A DNA stretch of 39,221 nt from Bacillus sp. 522_BSPC (GTDB lineage: Bacteria > Bacillota > Bacilli > Bacillales > Cytobacillaceae). The translations under genes and the position numbers were made by a program. The stretch spans positions 1-39,221 of the forward strand of contig NZ_JVDT01000195.1 in assembly GCF_001076885.1 (NCBI RefSeq), in the 5' to 3' direction. Shown here one piece after another: positions 8,136 through 16,781 of the stretch (position 1 is its first letter; every line of letters begins with the position of its first letter). The notes under the pieces were generated by a model. It saw nothing but the letters and a program-made list of their open reading frames with translations. It ran no database searches and had not been told where the DNA came from.

Positions 8136-8543
8136 ATGTCAGATAAAATCGAAGTTGGAAGTGTTATTAAAGGAAAGGTTACAGGTATTCAGCCTTACGG
8201 AGCGTTTGTTTCTTTGGATGAAAATACACAAGGTTTAGTTCATATCTCTGAAGTAACACATGGTTACGTAAAAGATATCAATGAGTTTTTAAAAGTTGGA
8301 GATGAAGTGAACGTTAAAGTTCTTTCCATTGATGAAAATGCTGGTAAAATTGGTCTTTCTATCCGCGCTACAGAAGAAGCACCTGCACAACCAGAAGCTG
8401 CTAAAGCAAAAAAACCTCGTCCTAAACGTCAAACAGCTGCTTCTGTAGCTGAAACAGAAAACGTACAAGGCTTCAATACATTAAAAGATAAATTACAAGA
8501 ATGGATTGAACAATCTAATCGTAATGATTTAATTAAAAAATAA
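8136..8543 (+). CDS. yugI: S1-domain RNA-binding protein YugI (general stress protein 13 type)
   Basis: 135 aa. One S1 domain spans about residues 5-75, with GSVIKGKVTGIQPYGAFVSLDENTQGLVHISE being classic S1. A basic Ala/Pro/Lys-rich linker (about 85-110) and a short C-terminal helix follow. Same size, architecture and position as B. subtilis YugI (GSP13), a ribosome-associated cold/stress protein. The ATG follows AGGAG. Own promoter and terminator make it monocistronic. Confidence 0.9.
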   Translation: MSDKIEVGSVIKGKVTGIQPYGAFVSLDENTQGLVHISEVTHGYVKDINEFLKVGDEVNVKVLSIDENAGKIGLSIRATEEAPAQPEAAKAKKPRPKRQTAASVAETENVQGFNTLKDKLQEWIEQSNRNDLIKK

Positions 8544-8553
8544 TTAGTTTTAT

Positions 8554-8630
8554 AAAAAAAGACTGTTGAAAAGGCTAATGCTTCATTTGATTTCATTTGA
8601 GGGCTGCTGCTTTGGGGCAGTCTTTTTTTT
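8554..8630 (+). terminator. Terminator of yugI
   Basis: AAAAAAAGACTG (8554-8565) pairs with CAGTCTTTTTTT (8618-8629), closing a long loop with internal pairing and giving a T8 run. Confidence 0.8.
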
Positions 8631-8744
8631 GTCGTTTTTGCTATTATTAAGCAGGTTATTGACACATAATAAAAGCATAAAATGAATTTTTAGAAAATAG
8701 CGCTAATAAAATCTATCCTTCTTTAATAAAATCAGCTAAAGTTA

Positions 8745-8762
8745 ATGTAAAGGTCTTTACAT
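8745..8762 (+). promoter_or_regulatory. 18-bp perfect-arm palindrome just upstream of rocD
   Basis: ATGTAAAG-GT-CTTTACAT, 8-bp arms with a 2-bp centre, ending 8 bp before the rocD ribosome site. Its length and symmetry suggest a repressor operator. The protein is not identifiable from sequence. No SigL -24/-12 promoter, as used by B. subtilis rocDEF, is seen. Confidence 0.45.
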
Positions 8763-8786
8763 ATATAAATGGGGAAGGATGATTGG

Positions 8787-9998
8787 ATGGTTCAAGAATT
8801 TAAATCTACTTCATTAATAGAACAGTCAGAGAAATATGGAGCGAAAAATTATAATCCATTGCCAATAGTGATTTCCGAAGCAGAAGGTGTTTGGATAACT
8901 GATCCAGAAGGAAATAAATATATGGATATGTTAAGTGCTTATTCTGCTTTAAATCAAGGTCATCGTCATCCGAAAATAATTGAAGCCTTGAAGAGACAGG
9001 CAGATCGTGTTACTTTAACATCACGGGCTTTTCACCATGATCAATTAGGTCCTTGGTATGAAAAAATAAGTACACTAACGAACAAAGAAATGGTTCTACC
9101 GATGAATACTGGAGCAGAAGCGGTAGAAACGGCTATTAAAGCTGCAAGAAGATGGGCTTATGATTGTAAAGGTGTAGAAAAAGATAAAGCAGAATTAATT
9201 GTGTGTGAGGGGAATTTTCACGGAAGAACAATGGGAGCTGTATCCCTTTCCTCTGATGAGGAGTATAAGCGGGGATTTGGACCGATGCTACCAGGTATAA
9301 AGATAATCCCCTATGGTGATATAAATCGATTGAAAGAAGCTATTACAGAGCATACGGCGGCATTCATTGTTGAACCAATTCAAGGAGAAGCTGGAATCAT
9401 CATTCCTCCCGAAGGTTTCATGGAAGCGGCATATCAATTATGTAAGGAAAACAATGTCCTCTTTATTGCCGATGAAATTCAAACAGGTCTATCGAGAACA
9501 GGTAAATTATTTGCAAGTGAATGGTATGGGATTGAACCAGATATGTATATATTAGGTAAAGCACTGGGAGCTGGTGTATTTCCTATCTCATGTGTGGTTG
9601 CAGATAAGAACATATTAGGAGTATTTAATCCAGGTTCCCACGGATCAACATTTGGAGGCAATCCAATGGCATGCGCTGTATCCATTGCTGCATTAGATGT
9701 AATCGTAGAAGAGAATTTAACAGACCGTTCTGCAAACTTAGGAAATTATTTCCTGGAAAAATTAGCTGAAATTAACAATCCGATTATTAAAGATATTAGA
9801 GGAAGAGGATTATTTATAGGGGTAGAATTAACGGTTGAAGCTAGACCCTATTGTGAAAAGCTAAAAGAAGTAGGTTTATTATGTAAAGAAACACATGAAA
9901 CGGTCATCCGTTTTGCACCTCCATTAACGATTACCATTGAAGAGTTAGATTGGGCTTTAGAGCGAATTAAGCAAGTATTAAATGTAAACAATCAATAA
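8787..9998 (+). CDS. rocD: Ornithine aminotransferase RocD
   Basis: 403 aa from the ATG at 8787, preceded by AAGGATGA. An ATG at 8769 lacks a ribosome site. The protein closely follows B. subtilis RocD along its length ([49 protein letters not shown]). The PLP-Lys motif [14 protein letters not shown] is preceded by the cofactor Asp in FIADEIQTG. It converts ornithine plus 2-oxoglutarate to glutamate semialdehyde and glutamate. No other roc gene is adjacent. It sits alone inside the yug-like block, unlike the B. subtilis rocDEF operon. Confidence 0.95.
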   Translation: MVQEFKSTSLIEQSEKYGAKNYNPLPIVISEAEGVWITDPEGNKYMDMLSAYSALNQGHRHPKIIEALKRQADRVTLTSRAFHHDQLGPWYEKISTLTNKEMVLPMNTGAEAVETAIKAARRWAYDCKGVEKDKAELIVCEGNFHGRTMGAVSLSSDEEYKRGFGPMLPGIKIIPYGDINRLKEAITEHTAAFIVEPIQGEAGIIIPPEGFMEAAYQLCKENNVLFIADEIQTGLSRTGKLFASEWYGIEPDMYILGKALGAGVFPISCVVADKNILGVFNPGSHGSTFGGNPMACAVSIAALDVIVEENLTDRSANLGNYFLEKLAEINNPIIKDIRGRGLFIGVELTVEARPYCEKLKEVGLLCKETHETVIRFAPPLTITIEELDWALERIKQVLNVNNQ

Positions 9999-10016
9999 AA
10001 TAAAAATATATAGTTA

Positions 10017-10040
10017 AAAGCTGGCTGGAAGGTCAGCTTT
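10017..10040 (+). terminator. Weak terminator-like hairpin after rocD
   Basis: AAAGCTG (10017-10023) with CAGCTTT (10034-10040). Only a short T-rich tail (TTTATT) follows. Confidence 0.4.
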
Positions 10041-10251
10041 ATTAAGTTAGATGGATAAAGTGATAGATACCTAATAAAGAAACTTCTCCTTACTTGGGGC
10101 TTACTATAGGATAAGTGATCAAGAGGATACATATACTATTTGTCGGCTGCATAAGCTTAATCTTTTGATTTTCATAGAAGTTTGTTTAATAATAAGTCAT
10201 ACACTAGGTTTTACATTATTAATTCTTAAAAAATGGAATGGAGGCATTTAT

Positions 10252-11415
10252 TTGGAAAACTTTATTTTTTATAATCCGACAAAACTTATTTTTGGTAAAG
10301 GTCAATTAGAACAATTAAAAGATCAATTAGCCTCATATGGGAAGAAGATTCTCTTCGTTTACGGTGGGGGAAGTATTAAGAAAAATGGTCTATACGATAA
10401 AGTAATGACTATTTTAAATGAAAATGGCAAAGAAGTATTTGAATTATCTGGTGTAGAGCCAAATCCCCGATTAACTACTGTACAGCGTGGAGTTGATATT
10501 TGTAAAACAGAAGGAATCGATTTTATATTAGCCGTCGGTGGAGGAAGTGTTATTGACTGTACAAAGGCCATTGCTGCAGGTGCAAAATTTGATGGCAACC
10601 CATGGGAGTTTATTACAAAAAAAGCAGCTCCAAAAGCAGCTTTACCGTTTGGAACAGTTCTAACACTAGCTGCAACTGGGTCAGAAATGAATGCAGGCTC
10701 TGTTATTACAAATTGGGAAACGCAAGAAAAAGTTGGCTGGGGAAGTCCATTTACATTCCCTGTGTTTTCTATTCTAGATCCGGAAAATACTTATACAGTT
10801 CCTAAAGATCAAACGATTTATGGAATCGTGGATATGATGTCACATGTTTTTGAACATTATTTCCACCTAGAAGAGCATACAGAACTTCAAGATTATATGT
10901 GCGAATCTGTATTGAAAACGGTCATAGAGTTTGGTCCGAAGCTTGTTAATGACTTAGACAATTATGAATATCGAGCTGCAATTTTATATTGTGGAACGAT
11001 GGCTCTTAATGGAATGCTTAATATGGGGTACCGTGGAGACTGGGCTTCACATAACATTGAGCATGCTGTTTCTGCCGTATATGATATACCTCATGGTGGT
11101 GGCCTTGCAATCCTATTTCCTAATTGGATGAAACATAACTTATCTGTAAAACCGGAACGCTTTAAACAATTAGCTGTTAGAGTGTTTGGGGTGGATCCTG
11201 AAGGGAAAACAGCGGAAGAAGCTGGACTTGAGGGAATTGAGAAGCTTCGTGCTTTTTGGAATGACTTAGGGGCACCTTCTCGTTTGGCTGATTACGATAT
11301 TGATGATAGTAAGCTTGATTTAATGGTCCAAAAAGCAATGGTAAATGGTGGATTTGGTAATTTTAAAGTGTTGAACGACAAAGATGTTTTAGCGATTTAT
11401 AAAGCATCTTTATAA
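10252..11415 (+). CDS. yugJ: Iron-containing alcohol dehydrogenase (YugJ/butanol dehydrogenase type)
   Basis: 387 aa from the TTG at 10252. GGAGG lies 7 nt upstream and the start [22 protein letters not shown] is typical of the family. An upstream in-frame extension has no ribosome site. Nucleotide-binding [13 protein letters not shown] and the metal site (Asp and His of [13 protein letters not shown]; His residues in [18 protein letters not shown]) are intact. It is an NAD(P)H-dependent group III dehydrogenase reducing aldehydes or oxidising alcohols. B. subtilis has tandem yugJ-yugK before pgi; here there is one copy. Physiological substrate is unknown. Confidence 0.9.
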   Translation: MENFIFYNPTKLIFGKGQLEQLKDQLASYGKKILFVYGGGSIKKNGLYDKVMTILNENGKEVFELSGVEPNPRLTTVQRGVDICKTEGIDFILAVGGGSVIDCTKAIAAGAKFDGNPWEFITKKAAPKAALPFGTVLTLAATGSEMNAGSVITNWETQEKVGWGSPFTFPVFSILDPENTYTVPKDQTIYGIVDMMSHVFEHYFHLEEHTELQDYMCESVLKTVIEFGPKLVNDLDNYEYRAAILYCGTMALNGMLNMGYRGDWASHNIEHAVSAVYDIPHGGGLAILFPNWMKHNLSVKPERFKQLAVRVFGVDPEGKTAEEAGLEGIEKLRAFWNDLGAPSRLADYDIDDSKLDLMVQKAMVNGGFGNFKVLNDKDVLAIYKASL

Positions 11416-11426
11416 AAGAATAAATG

Positions 11427-11470
11427 AAAAAACATACAAACAATTTATGCTAATTGTTTGTATGTTTTTT
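11427..11470 (+). terminator. Strong terminator of the yugJ-type gene
   Basis: Perfect 19-bp stem: AAAAAACATACAAACAATT pairs with AATTGTTTGTATGTTTTTT across a 6-nt loop. Confidence 0.9.
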
Positions 11471-11474
11471 CGCT

Positions 11475-11490
11475 GGAATAATCGTATTCC
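11475..11490 (+). promoter_or_regulatory. Perfect-arm palindrome in the pgi upstream region
   Basis: GGAATA-ATCG-TATTCC, 6-bp arms, immediately after the preceding terminator and ahead of a possible -10 (GATAAT near 11503). It could be an operator for the following transcript. The evidence is symmetry and position only. Confidence 0.3.
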
Positions 11491-11538
11491 CTTTCTTATG
11501 GGGATAATAGAGAATTAAAAATGAAAAATTGGTGAAAA

Positions 11539-11631
11539 ATGAAAAAAAAAGAAGTTGTATCCGTTTTCATAATGAGTTCTATCTTGATTCCTTTTTCTAC
11601 TTCCGATAAAGTGGAAGAGGAGTATAAATAA
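11539..11631 (+). CDS. 30-aa hydrophobic small ORF ahead of pgi
   Basis: ATG at 11539 to TAA at 11629-11631. The product begins MKKKEVV, has a hydrophobic middle (about residues 6-19, [14 protein letters not shown]) and ends with a charged tail (DKVEEEYK). It looks like a one-helix membrane peptide or a leader peptide. A GGTGA lies close upstream of the ATG. It ends 23 bp before pgi, so both are probably on one transcript. No homologue is recognised; it could be a chance ORF. Confidence 0.4.
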   Translation: MKKKEVVSVFIMSSILIPFSTSDKVEEEYK

Positions 11632-11654
11632 ATATTATAATTGGAGGATCATTT

Positions 11655-13001
11655 ATGACACACGTTCGTTTTGATTACTCAAAGGCATTAAGTTTCTTTG
11701 GAGAGCACGAAATTACATATTTAGAAGATGCAGTGAAAGTTGCCCATCATTCCTTACATGAAAAAACTGGACAAGGAAGCGATTTTCTTGGATGGATAGA
11801 TCTTCCTGTTGATTATGATAAAGAAGAATTTGCTCGCATTCAAAAAGCGGCAGAAAAAATTAAAAGTGACTCAGAAGTTTTGCTTGTAATTGGTATCGGC
11901 GGTTCTTACCTTGGAGCTCGCGCTGCGATTGAAATGCTAAATCACAGTTTCTATAATTCTTTATCAAAAGAAAAAAGAAACACACCACAAATTATCTTTA
12001 TTGGAAAAGATATTAGCTCTACATATATGAGTGATGTCATTGATTTCCTTGGGGATAAAGATTTCTCTATTAATGTTATTTCTAAATCTGGAACAACTAC
12101 AGAACCAGCTATTGCATTCCGTATTTTCCGTAAATTATTAGAACAAAAATATGGAGTAGAAGAAGCAAGAACAAGAATTTATGCTACTACTGATAAAGCA
12201 AGAGGTGCATTAAAAACGCTTGCTACAGAAGAAGGATATGAATCATTTATTATTCCTGATGATGTTGGTGGACGTTATTCTGTTTTAACACCAGTTGGTT
12301 TATTACCAATCGCTGTTAGTGGCGCTGATATTACAGCAATGATGGAAGGTGCAGCAGCAGCTAGAACTGATTTCGGTACATCAGAATTGAAAAACAACAT
12401 TGCCTATCAATACGCAGCAGTTCGTAATGTTCTTTATAACAAAGGAAAAACAATTGAAATGTTGATTAACTACGAACCAGGATTACAATATTTCTCCGAA
12501 TGGTGGAAGCAATTGTTTGGCGAAAGTGAAGGAAAAGACCAAAAAGGTATTTATCCTTCTTCTGCAAACTTCTCAACTGACCTACATTCATTAGGACAAT
12601 ATGTTCAAGAAGGTCGTCGTGATATTTTTGAAACAATTGTAAAAGTGGACAAGCCTCGTCATGAGCTTGTTATTGAAGCAGAAGAAAATGATTTAGATGG
12701 ATTAAATTATCTTGCTGGTCAAACTATTGACTTTGTTAACAATAAAGCGTTTGAAGGAACACTTCTAGCACATACAGATGGAGGAGTACCAAACCTAATT
12801 GTTAGCATTCCGGAAATGAATGAGTATACGTTTGGATATCTAGTATACTTCTTTGAAAAAGCTTGTGCGATTAGTGGTTATTTATTAGGTGTGAACCCAT
12901 TTGATCAACCAGGAGTTGAAGCATACAAAGTTAATATGTTTGCTTTACTTGGTAAACCAGGATTTGAAGAGAAAAAGGCTGAACTAGAAAGTCGTTTATA
13001 A
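11655..13001 (+). CDS. pgi: Glucose-6-phosphate isomerase Pgi
   Basis: 448 aa, the length of the Bacillus enzyme. Sugar-isomerase signatures are intact: [28 protein letters not shown], the phosphate-binding [14 protein letters not shown] and the C-terminal [12 protein letters not shown]. It interconverts glucose-6-phosphate and fructose-6-phosphate in glycolysis. TTGGAGGATC precedes the ATG. A strong terminator follows. The position after yugJ matches the B. subtilis order (yugJ-yugK-pgi). Confidence 0.97.
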   Translation: MTHVRFDYSKALSFFGEHEITYLEDAVKVAHHSLHEKTGQGSDFLGWIDLPVDYDKEEFARIQKAAEKIKSDSEVLLVIGIGGSYLGARAAIEMLNHSFYNSLSKEKRNTPQIIFIGKDISSTYMSDVIDFLGDKDFSINVISKSGTTTEPAIAFRIFRKLLEQKYGVEEARTRIYATTDKARGALKTLATEEGYESFIIPDDVGGRYSVLTPVGLLPIAVSGADITAMMEGAAAARTDFGTSELKNNIAYQYAAVRNVLYNKGKTIEMLINYEPGLQYFSEWWKQLFGESEGKDQKGIYPSSANFSTDLHSLGQYVQEGRRDIFETIVKVDKPRHELVIEAEENDLDGLNYLAGQTIDFVNNKAFEGTLLAHTDGGVPNLIVSIPEMNEYTFGYLVYFFEKACAISGYLLGVNPFDQPGVEAYKVNMFALLGKPGFEEKKAELESRL

Positions 13002-13013
13002 GTCATATTAAAA

Positions 13014-13059
13014 GAGCTATCGATAACTCAGAAATTCTAAGTTATCGATAGCTTTTTTT
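13014..13059 (+). terminator. Terminator of pgi
   Basis: GAGCTATCGATAACT pairs with AGTTATCGATAGCTT around a short loop, followed by T7. Confidence 0.9.
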
Positions 13060-13151
13060 ATTCCATTACCTTCTATTTGTGGTCCCATATGTTTAAAGAA
13101 TTCTTATAAGGTTAAATAAATAGAAATGGTTAATAGAAGGAGGAATTAGAA

Positions 13152-13484
13152 ATGCTAGTTGAAAAAGAACAGGTAGTTATTAAATCATTACAGGAATGTA
13201 TGATTGTATGTAATCATTGCTTAAATGAATGTTTAGCTGAAGATAATGTGTCGGCAATGGTTGATTGTATTCATTTAAATAGAGAATGTATCCAGTTCTG
13301 CAGTTATCTTGAACAAGCTATTATTAGAAAGTCACCGTATGCCAAAGAGTTCGCAGAAATTTGTCTATCTGTTTGTGAGGATTGTGCTACTGAATGCAAA
13401 AAACATGATCATCGTCATTGCCAATATTGTGCGCAAATTTGTATGGAGTGTGTAGATGCTTGTAAATCATTTCTAGAATCTTAA
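13152..13484 (+). CDS. Cys-rich four-helix-bundle copper-storage-type protein (DUF326/Csp3-like)
   Basis: 110 aa with 16 cysteines, at residues 16, 20, 23, 27, 39, 46, 50, 71, 75, 78, 82, 90, 93, 97, 100 and 104. Most are in CxxxC or CxxC steps along predicted helices. No signal peptide, so it should be cytosolic, like B. subtilis YhjQ and bacterial Csp3, which store many Cu(I) ions in the core of a four-helix bundle. AGGAGG precedes the ATG. It has no copper-regulator neighbour and appears inserted between the pgi and yugO equivalents. Metal identity is inferred from the family. Confidence 0.85.
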   Translation: MLVEKEQVVIKSLQECMIVCNHCLNECLAEDNVSAMVDCIHLNRECIQFCSYLEQAIIRKSPYAKEFAEICLSVCEDCATECKKHDHRHCQYCAQICMECVDACKSFLES

Positions 13485-13582
13485 AATATTGTATGGAAGG
13501 AATGCTACGAGCTAATGAAAGCAAAGCCCTAGTTTCTTCATGCAGTGAGTTATAGAATACATTCAATTTTTTCATATTCTGA

Positions 13583-13618
13583 TGCATACTGCTTTTTGTT
13601 GGCAAAGCAGTATGCATT
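13583..13618. terminator. Bidirectional hairpin between convergent genes
   Basis: Perfect 14-bp stem ATGCATACTGCTTT/AAAGCAGTATGCAT with an 8-nt loop, between the Csp-like gene (plus) and the K+ channel gene (minus). The adjacent T tracts are poor on both sides. Confidence 0.6.
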
Positions 13619-13639
13619 GGAAAACTGACATCTCTGGCA

Positions 13640-14629
13640 CTAAGTAATAATAATTAATTCATCCTTTTCTTCCAATACAAAGGAAGAGTTGGGATTTAGA
13701 TAACTAGTTCCCCCTCTTTTCACTCCTAACAATAACTTCCCATTTGCTAATAAATAATGATTTAATGTCAAATAATCCACTAATTCTTCATTAATATTTT
13801 TTAGAGGAATAAATTGAAGTTTTTTATCTTTTAGTTGATTTAAAAGCTCTAGAAATGCAATCATCGTGTCTTGTGAATTTAAGCTATTATGCATAACGAA
13901 ACTTGTTAGACTATTTGTTTCAATAATTTCATCTGCTCCAGCTCTTTTAGCATTCTGTACTTGTTCTGTAGTAAGTATTTCAACAATACATGGTAAATTT
14001 GCATTCAGCCCTTTTATCGCGAGTAAGGTTAAAATCGAATGCATATCTGCTTGCAGTTCTTCTTTGTTTTGGTCTGCAGTTATTATAACCTTATGAGCAG
14101 TCAGTATATTAGCCTTTAGTAAAACATAATCTAAATTAGAATTTCCTTTTACAAAATGTATTTTTTCAGGTACTGGATTAGTAGCTAAGGACTCGTCGAT
14201 TAATGTAACAGGAATATTTTCTCGATCTTTAATAATGGAATGAATCATTAGCTTTGACCGCTCATTCCAACCAATGATAATCAAATGATTTTGTCCTCTA
14301 TAGGTTGATTTTCCTTCTAAATAGGCATTTTGTTTAGCTACAGCTGCAGTAGCCAATGTCACTAAATAGGTAGAAAGGAACCCTACGCCTGTTAATATTA
14401 ATGCAATGCCCGTTAATCTTCCAAGAATCGTTATAGGAGCATAGTCACCATAGCCAACTGTGGAGGTTGTTATAATTGCCCACCAAATTCCTTCAAATAA
14501 AGTGGGAAATGTTTCTGGCTCAATCCAGGTGATAAAGAACCCAAATAGGATAATAATAGTTAAAGAAATCGTTAATACACGTATACTCAACGGCAATCTT
14601 AAAAATCTTGAGAGCATGGAATTAGGCAA
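13640..14629 (-). CDS. yugO: Two-TM potassium channel with RCK/TrkA-N domain (YugO type)
   Basis: About 329 aa. Two membrane helices flank a pore helix with the K+ selectivity filter TVGYGD, followed by a cytoplasmic RCK (TrkA-N) domain starting at HLIIIGWNERSK and a C-terminal region. Start choice: the open frame begins at a GTG (14638) with no proper ribosome site, whereas a TTG at 14629 has AAGAGGTG 6 nt upstream and gives almost the B. subtilis YugO length. In B. subtilis, yugO follows mstX and acts in biofilm K+ signalling. No mstX-like ORF was found between this gene and the preceding terminator. Confidence 0.9.
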   Translation of the reverse strand: MPNSMLSRFLRLPLSIRVLTISLTIIILFGFFITWIEPETFPTLFEGIWWAIITTSTVGYGDYAPITILGRLTGIALILTGVGFLSTYLVTLATAAVAKQNAYLEGKSTYRGQNHLIIIGWNERSKLMIHSIIKDRENIPVTLIDESLATNPVPEKIHFVKGNSNLDYVLLKANILTAHKVIITADQNKEELQADMHSILTLLAIKGLNANLPCIVEILTTEQVQNAKRAGADEIIETNSLTSFVMHNSLNSQDTMIAFLELLNQLKDKKLQFIPLKNINEELVDYLTLNHYLLANGKLLLGVKRGGTSYLNPNSSFVLEEKDELIIIT

Positions 14630-14674
14630 AGTAGACACCTCTTAAAGTTGTTATCCTTTGCATTATTGACCAAT

Positions 14675-14708
14675 AAAAAAGCTTTCATAATCATATGAAA
14701 GCTTTTTT
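14675..14708. terminator. Terminator of the TetR gene (symmetrical)
   Basis: AAAAAAGCTTTCAT pairs with ATGAAAGCTTTTTT. The T run on the minus strand follows the TetR stop, separating it from the K+ channel gene. Confidence 0.85.
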
Positions 14709-14719
14709 ATCCAGTATTC

Positions 14720-15595
14720 TTAAAGTGCTATATGATAAAAATTAGCAATTGTTTGTTGTTCTTCTCTCAGAATTTCATAATTATTCAAGTTAGACAGCAT
14801 TCCTTTGATAATAGGAATCCTTGGCTTATCGGCATCAATTTCTGTCATTAACACTTCCATTGTTACTTCGATCTCTTGTTTAGTTGAAAGGTGCTCGACT
14901 TTACTTAGAATCGAGTTAACAGCATTGATAATTTGCTGGTGGCTATCTTCTAGAAAGTTTATCTTAGGTTTCTTTATAATATATTTTATAAAATCATTAG
15001 ATATTAGTGGTGGCTCGTTATTTGCATCCATATCCGATATAATAGAATCTAATCTTTTCAAAAGATAATTGGAAATATCTTTTGTTGAAACATTGCTTGA
15101 TTCTAGAATTACAATTTTTAAAAAAGAATGGACAAGGCCTTCCTGAATTATTAGAAGGTCTAGAAGGTATTTTTTCTTCTCTTCACCATAAATAGCATGG
15201 AGACCTTTGAGATGATAATTTTGCATTTCTGATTGCATGCGTAATAATAAATCTTTAATAGAGCTATTTAATGGGATTGCCTGTTCTTTTGACTGCATGA
15301 TGATAAATTCTTTATGCTTTAAGGCGTGGCTAAACATAAAAGTAAGCTGATCCATGTATTTTTCTCTAGCAGGGATTGATTTTAGGCTGATTTCTTCAAA
15401 AATATTAATTAGTTCATCATAATAATATTGCAAAATTTTATAAAGAAGAGATTCCTTTGATTTAAAATATAAATAAAAGGCGCCTTTTGATATCCCACAA
15501 TCACTTGCAATTTCTTGTACAGATGTTGAAGAAAATCCCTTTTGTGCAAAAAATTTTATTGCTGAATCAATAATTATTTTTTCTTTTTCTTTCAC
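14720..15595 (-). CDS. TetR/AcrR-family transcriptional regulator
   Basis: 291 aa, longer than the usual ~200. The N-terminal HTH is clear (residues 8-50: DSAIKFFAQKGFSSTSVQEI, then GISKGAFYLYFKSKESL). The long ligand/dimer domain is unassigned. The start is GTG with AGGAGG upstream. Two near-identical palindromes in its own promoter region suggest autorepression. Such regulators often control an efflux pump, but no transporter is adjacent; the neighbours are a K+ channel and rib genes. Ligand unknown. Confidence 0.9.
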   Translation of the reverse strand: MKEKEKIIIDSAIKFFAQKGFSSTSVQEIASDCGISKGAFYLYFKSKESLLYKILQYYYDELINIFEEISLKSIPAREKYMDQLTFMFSHALKHKEFIIMQSKEQAIPLNSSIKDLLLRMQSEMQNYHLKGLHAIYGEEKKKYLLDLLIIQEGLVHSFLKIVILESSNVSTKDISNYLLKRLDSIISDMDANNEPPLISNDFIKYIIKKPKINFLEDSHQQIINAVNSILSKVEHLSTKQEIEVTMEVLMTEIDADKPRIPIIKGMLSNLNNYEILREEQQTIANFYHIAL

Positions 15596-15630
15596 GTATT
15601 TTCCTCCTACGCTTATAGGAAATAATTAAA

Positions 15631-15674
15631 TGACTAGTTGGTCAAATTGTCCCGAATTCATGACTAAGTAGTCA
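15631..15674. promoter_or_regulatory. Tandem operators of the TetR regulator
   Basis: TGACTAGTTGGTCA (15631-15644) and TGACTAAGTAGTCA (15661-15674), each followed by AAATT. The copies are exactly 30 bp apart (about three helical turns), so two dimers could bind the same face. The second copy is a better palindrome (TGACTA/TAGTCA). TetR-family sites of the TTGACTNNNNAGTCAA kind are common. Confidence 0.7.
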
Positions 15675-16032
15675 AATTATATAGTATATAACAAAAGAAA
15701 GCAAATGAATAGGATTTTCTAAGTCATGCTTGTATGAATATAAAGGAGCTTTTTACATTGTACGAATGAAGGATTTGCTATATGATAATAGTTATCACTA
15801 GGCTGACGAGTGGAAACGTCGAGTAATCCAATTGGTTAAATTAATTATTTATATGCTATTTACTTGACGCTCTATCCTTATGATTATAAACTTACTTACA
15901 TATAGTAAGTATCATGAGGCTTACTGATTTTCACGTCCAATACGGATGATTAGTGGAAGAAAATTCTACATGATATATTTATATTGCTAATACAAAATAA
16001 AGAATACAACAGACAATAAAGGAGATTTTCGG
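15675..16032. promoter_or_regulatory. Leader region of ribA-ribD: promoter-like element and inverted repeat
   Basis: A TTGACG near 15864 with TATAAA 15 bp on, or TAAACT 17 bp on, could be the promoter. Just after it is the inverted repeat ACTTAC-ATATA-GTAAGT (15893-15909). The FMN-riboswitch motifs normally found before Bacillus rib operons are absent. No confident ORF. About 120 bp lie between this promoter and ribA. Confidence 0.35.
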
Positions 16033-16770
16033 ATGGATCAAAATATTATCGATCTTCTTCAAAATAAAATGGAAATAATCGCATTTAATGAAGAGCAGAA
16101 TTTAAGTTTAGTTGGACCAGTAAAACTGCCAGTACAACTGGGCGACCAAGTAGAAGTTTTTCAATGGTATACATGGTTACCAATCAATAAAAACCAAACG
16201 AAAGAAGAAGTCTTACGTTCATTACCGAATTTAAGCTTAGCTGAATATCAGCAATCATCTGTTTTAGTATATGGTGACTTCGCTAATGATGAAAATGCTT
16301 TAATACGTATGCATAGTATTTGTCATACTGGTGATATTTTTGGAAGTAAGAGATGTGATTGTGGATATCAATTAAAAGAATCAATGCGCATGATAGTGGA
16401 GAATGGGAATGGTGCCCTTTTCTATTTGGCAAATCATGAAGGCAGGGGGATTGGTTTATTTACAAAATCTCTCGCTTATATTTTACAAGAAAATGGGTTA
16501 GATACCGTTGAGGCAAATCTTGCACTTGATTTTCCAGATGATATGAGAAGTTATGAAGCACCGATAAAAGTACTTCAAGCTCTTCGACAAAAACCAGTGA
16601 AGTTAATTACAAATAACCCCAAAAAATTAGAGGCTCTAAAGAAACTTGGGCTTACAGCAGAGGAAAATGTTCCGTTATGGGGGGATGTTTCACCCTTTAA
16701 TGAGAATTATTTAAAGACGAAAGTAAATAAATCTGGTCATATTCCTTTGAAAAATACAGTTACCATTTAA
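16033..16770 (+). CDS. ribA: GTP cyclohydrolase II (RibA-type, stand-alone)
   Basis: 245 aa, about 50 longer than E. coli RibA at the N-terminus. Zinc ligands Cys97, Cys108 and Cys110 lie in HSICHTGDIFGSKRCDCG. The substrate motif NHEGRGIGL and downstream DTVEANLALDF and NNPKKLEAL are intact. It opens GTP to 2,5-diamino-6-ribosylamino-pyrimidinone phosphate. Odd points: it is not fused to RibB (DHBP synthase) as in B. subtilis RibA, and the usual HSEC-LTGD reads HSIC-HTGD. First gene of ribA-ribD-HAD, with an AAAGGAGA ribosome site. It could be a paralogue serving another pathway. Confidence 0.85.
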   Translation: MDQNIIDLLQNKMEIIAFNEEQNLSLVGPVKLPVQLGDQVEVFQWYTWLPINKNQTKEEVLRSLPNLSLAEYQQSSVLVYGDFANDENALIRMHSICHTGDIFGSKRCDCGYQLKESMRMIVENGNGALFYLANHEGRGIGLFTKSLAYILQENGLDTVEANLALDFPDDMRSYEAPIKVLQALRQKPVKLITNNPKKLEALKKLGLTAEENVPLWGDVSPFNENYLKTKVNKSGHIPLKNTVTI

Positions 16771-16781
16771 GGAGCATAGGT

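Noticed and set aside
8640-8786. SigL (-24/-12) promoter for rocD
   Set aside because: No TGGCAC-N5-TTGCW pattern in the upstream region.
15811-15824. cre-like TGGAAACGTCGAGT in the ribA leader
   Set aside because: The right half does not fit the cre consensus.
15675-16032. FMN riboswitch before ribA
   Set aside because: None of the conserved RFN segments (GGGGCAGGGTGAAATTCCC, CCGACAGT, GATGGGAGAAGGAT type) is present on either strand.
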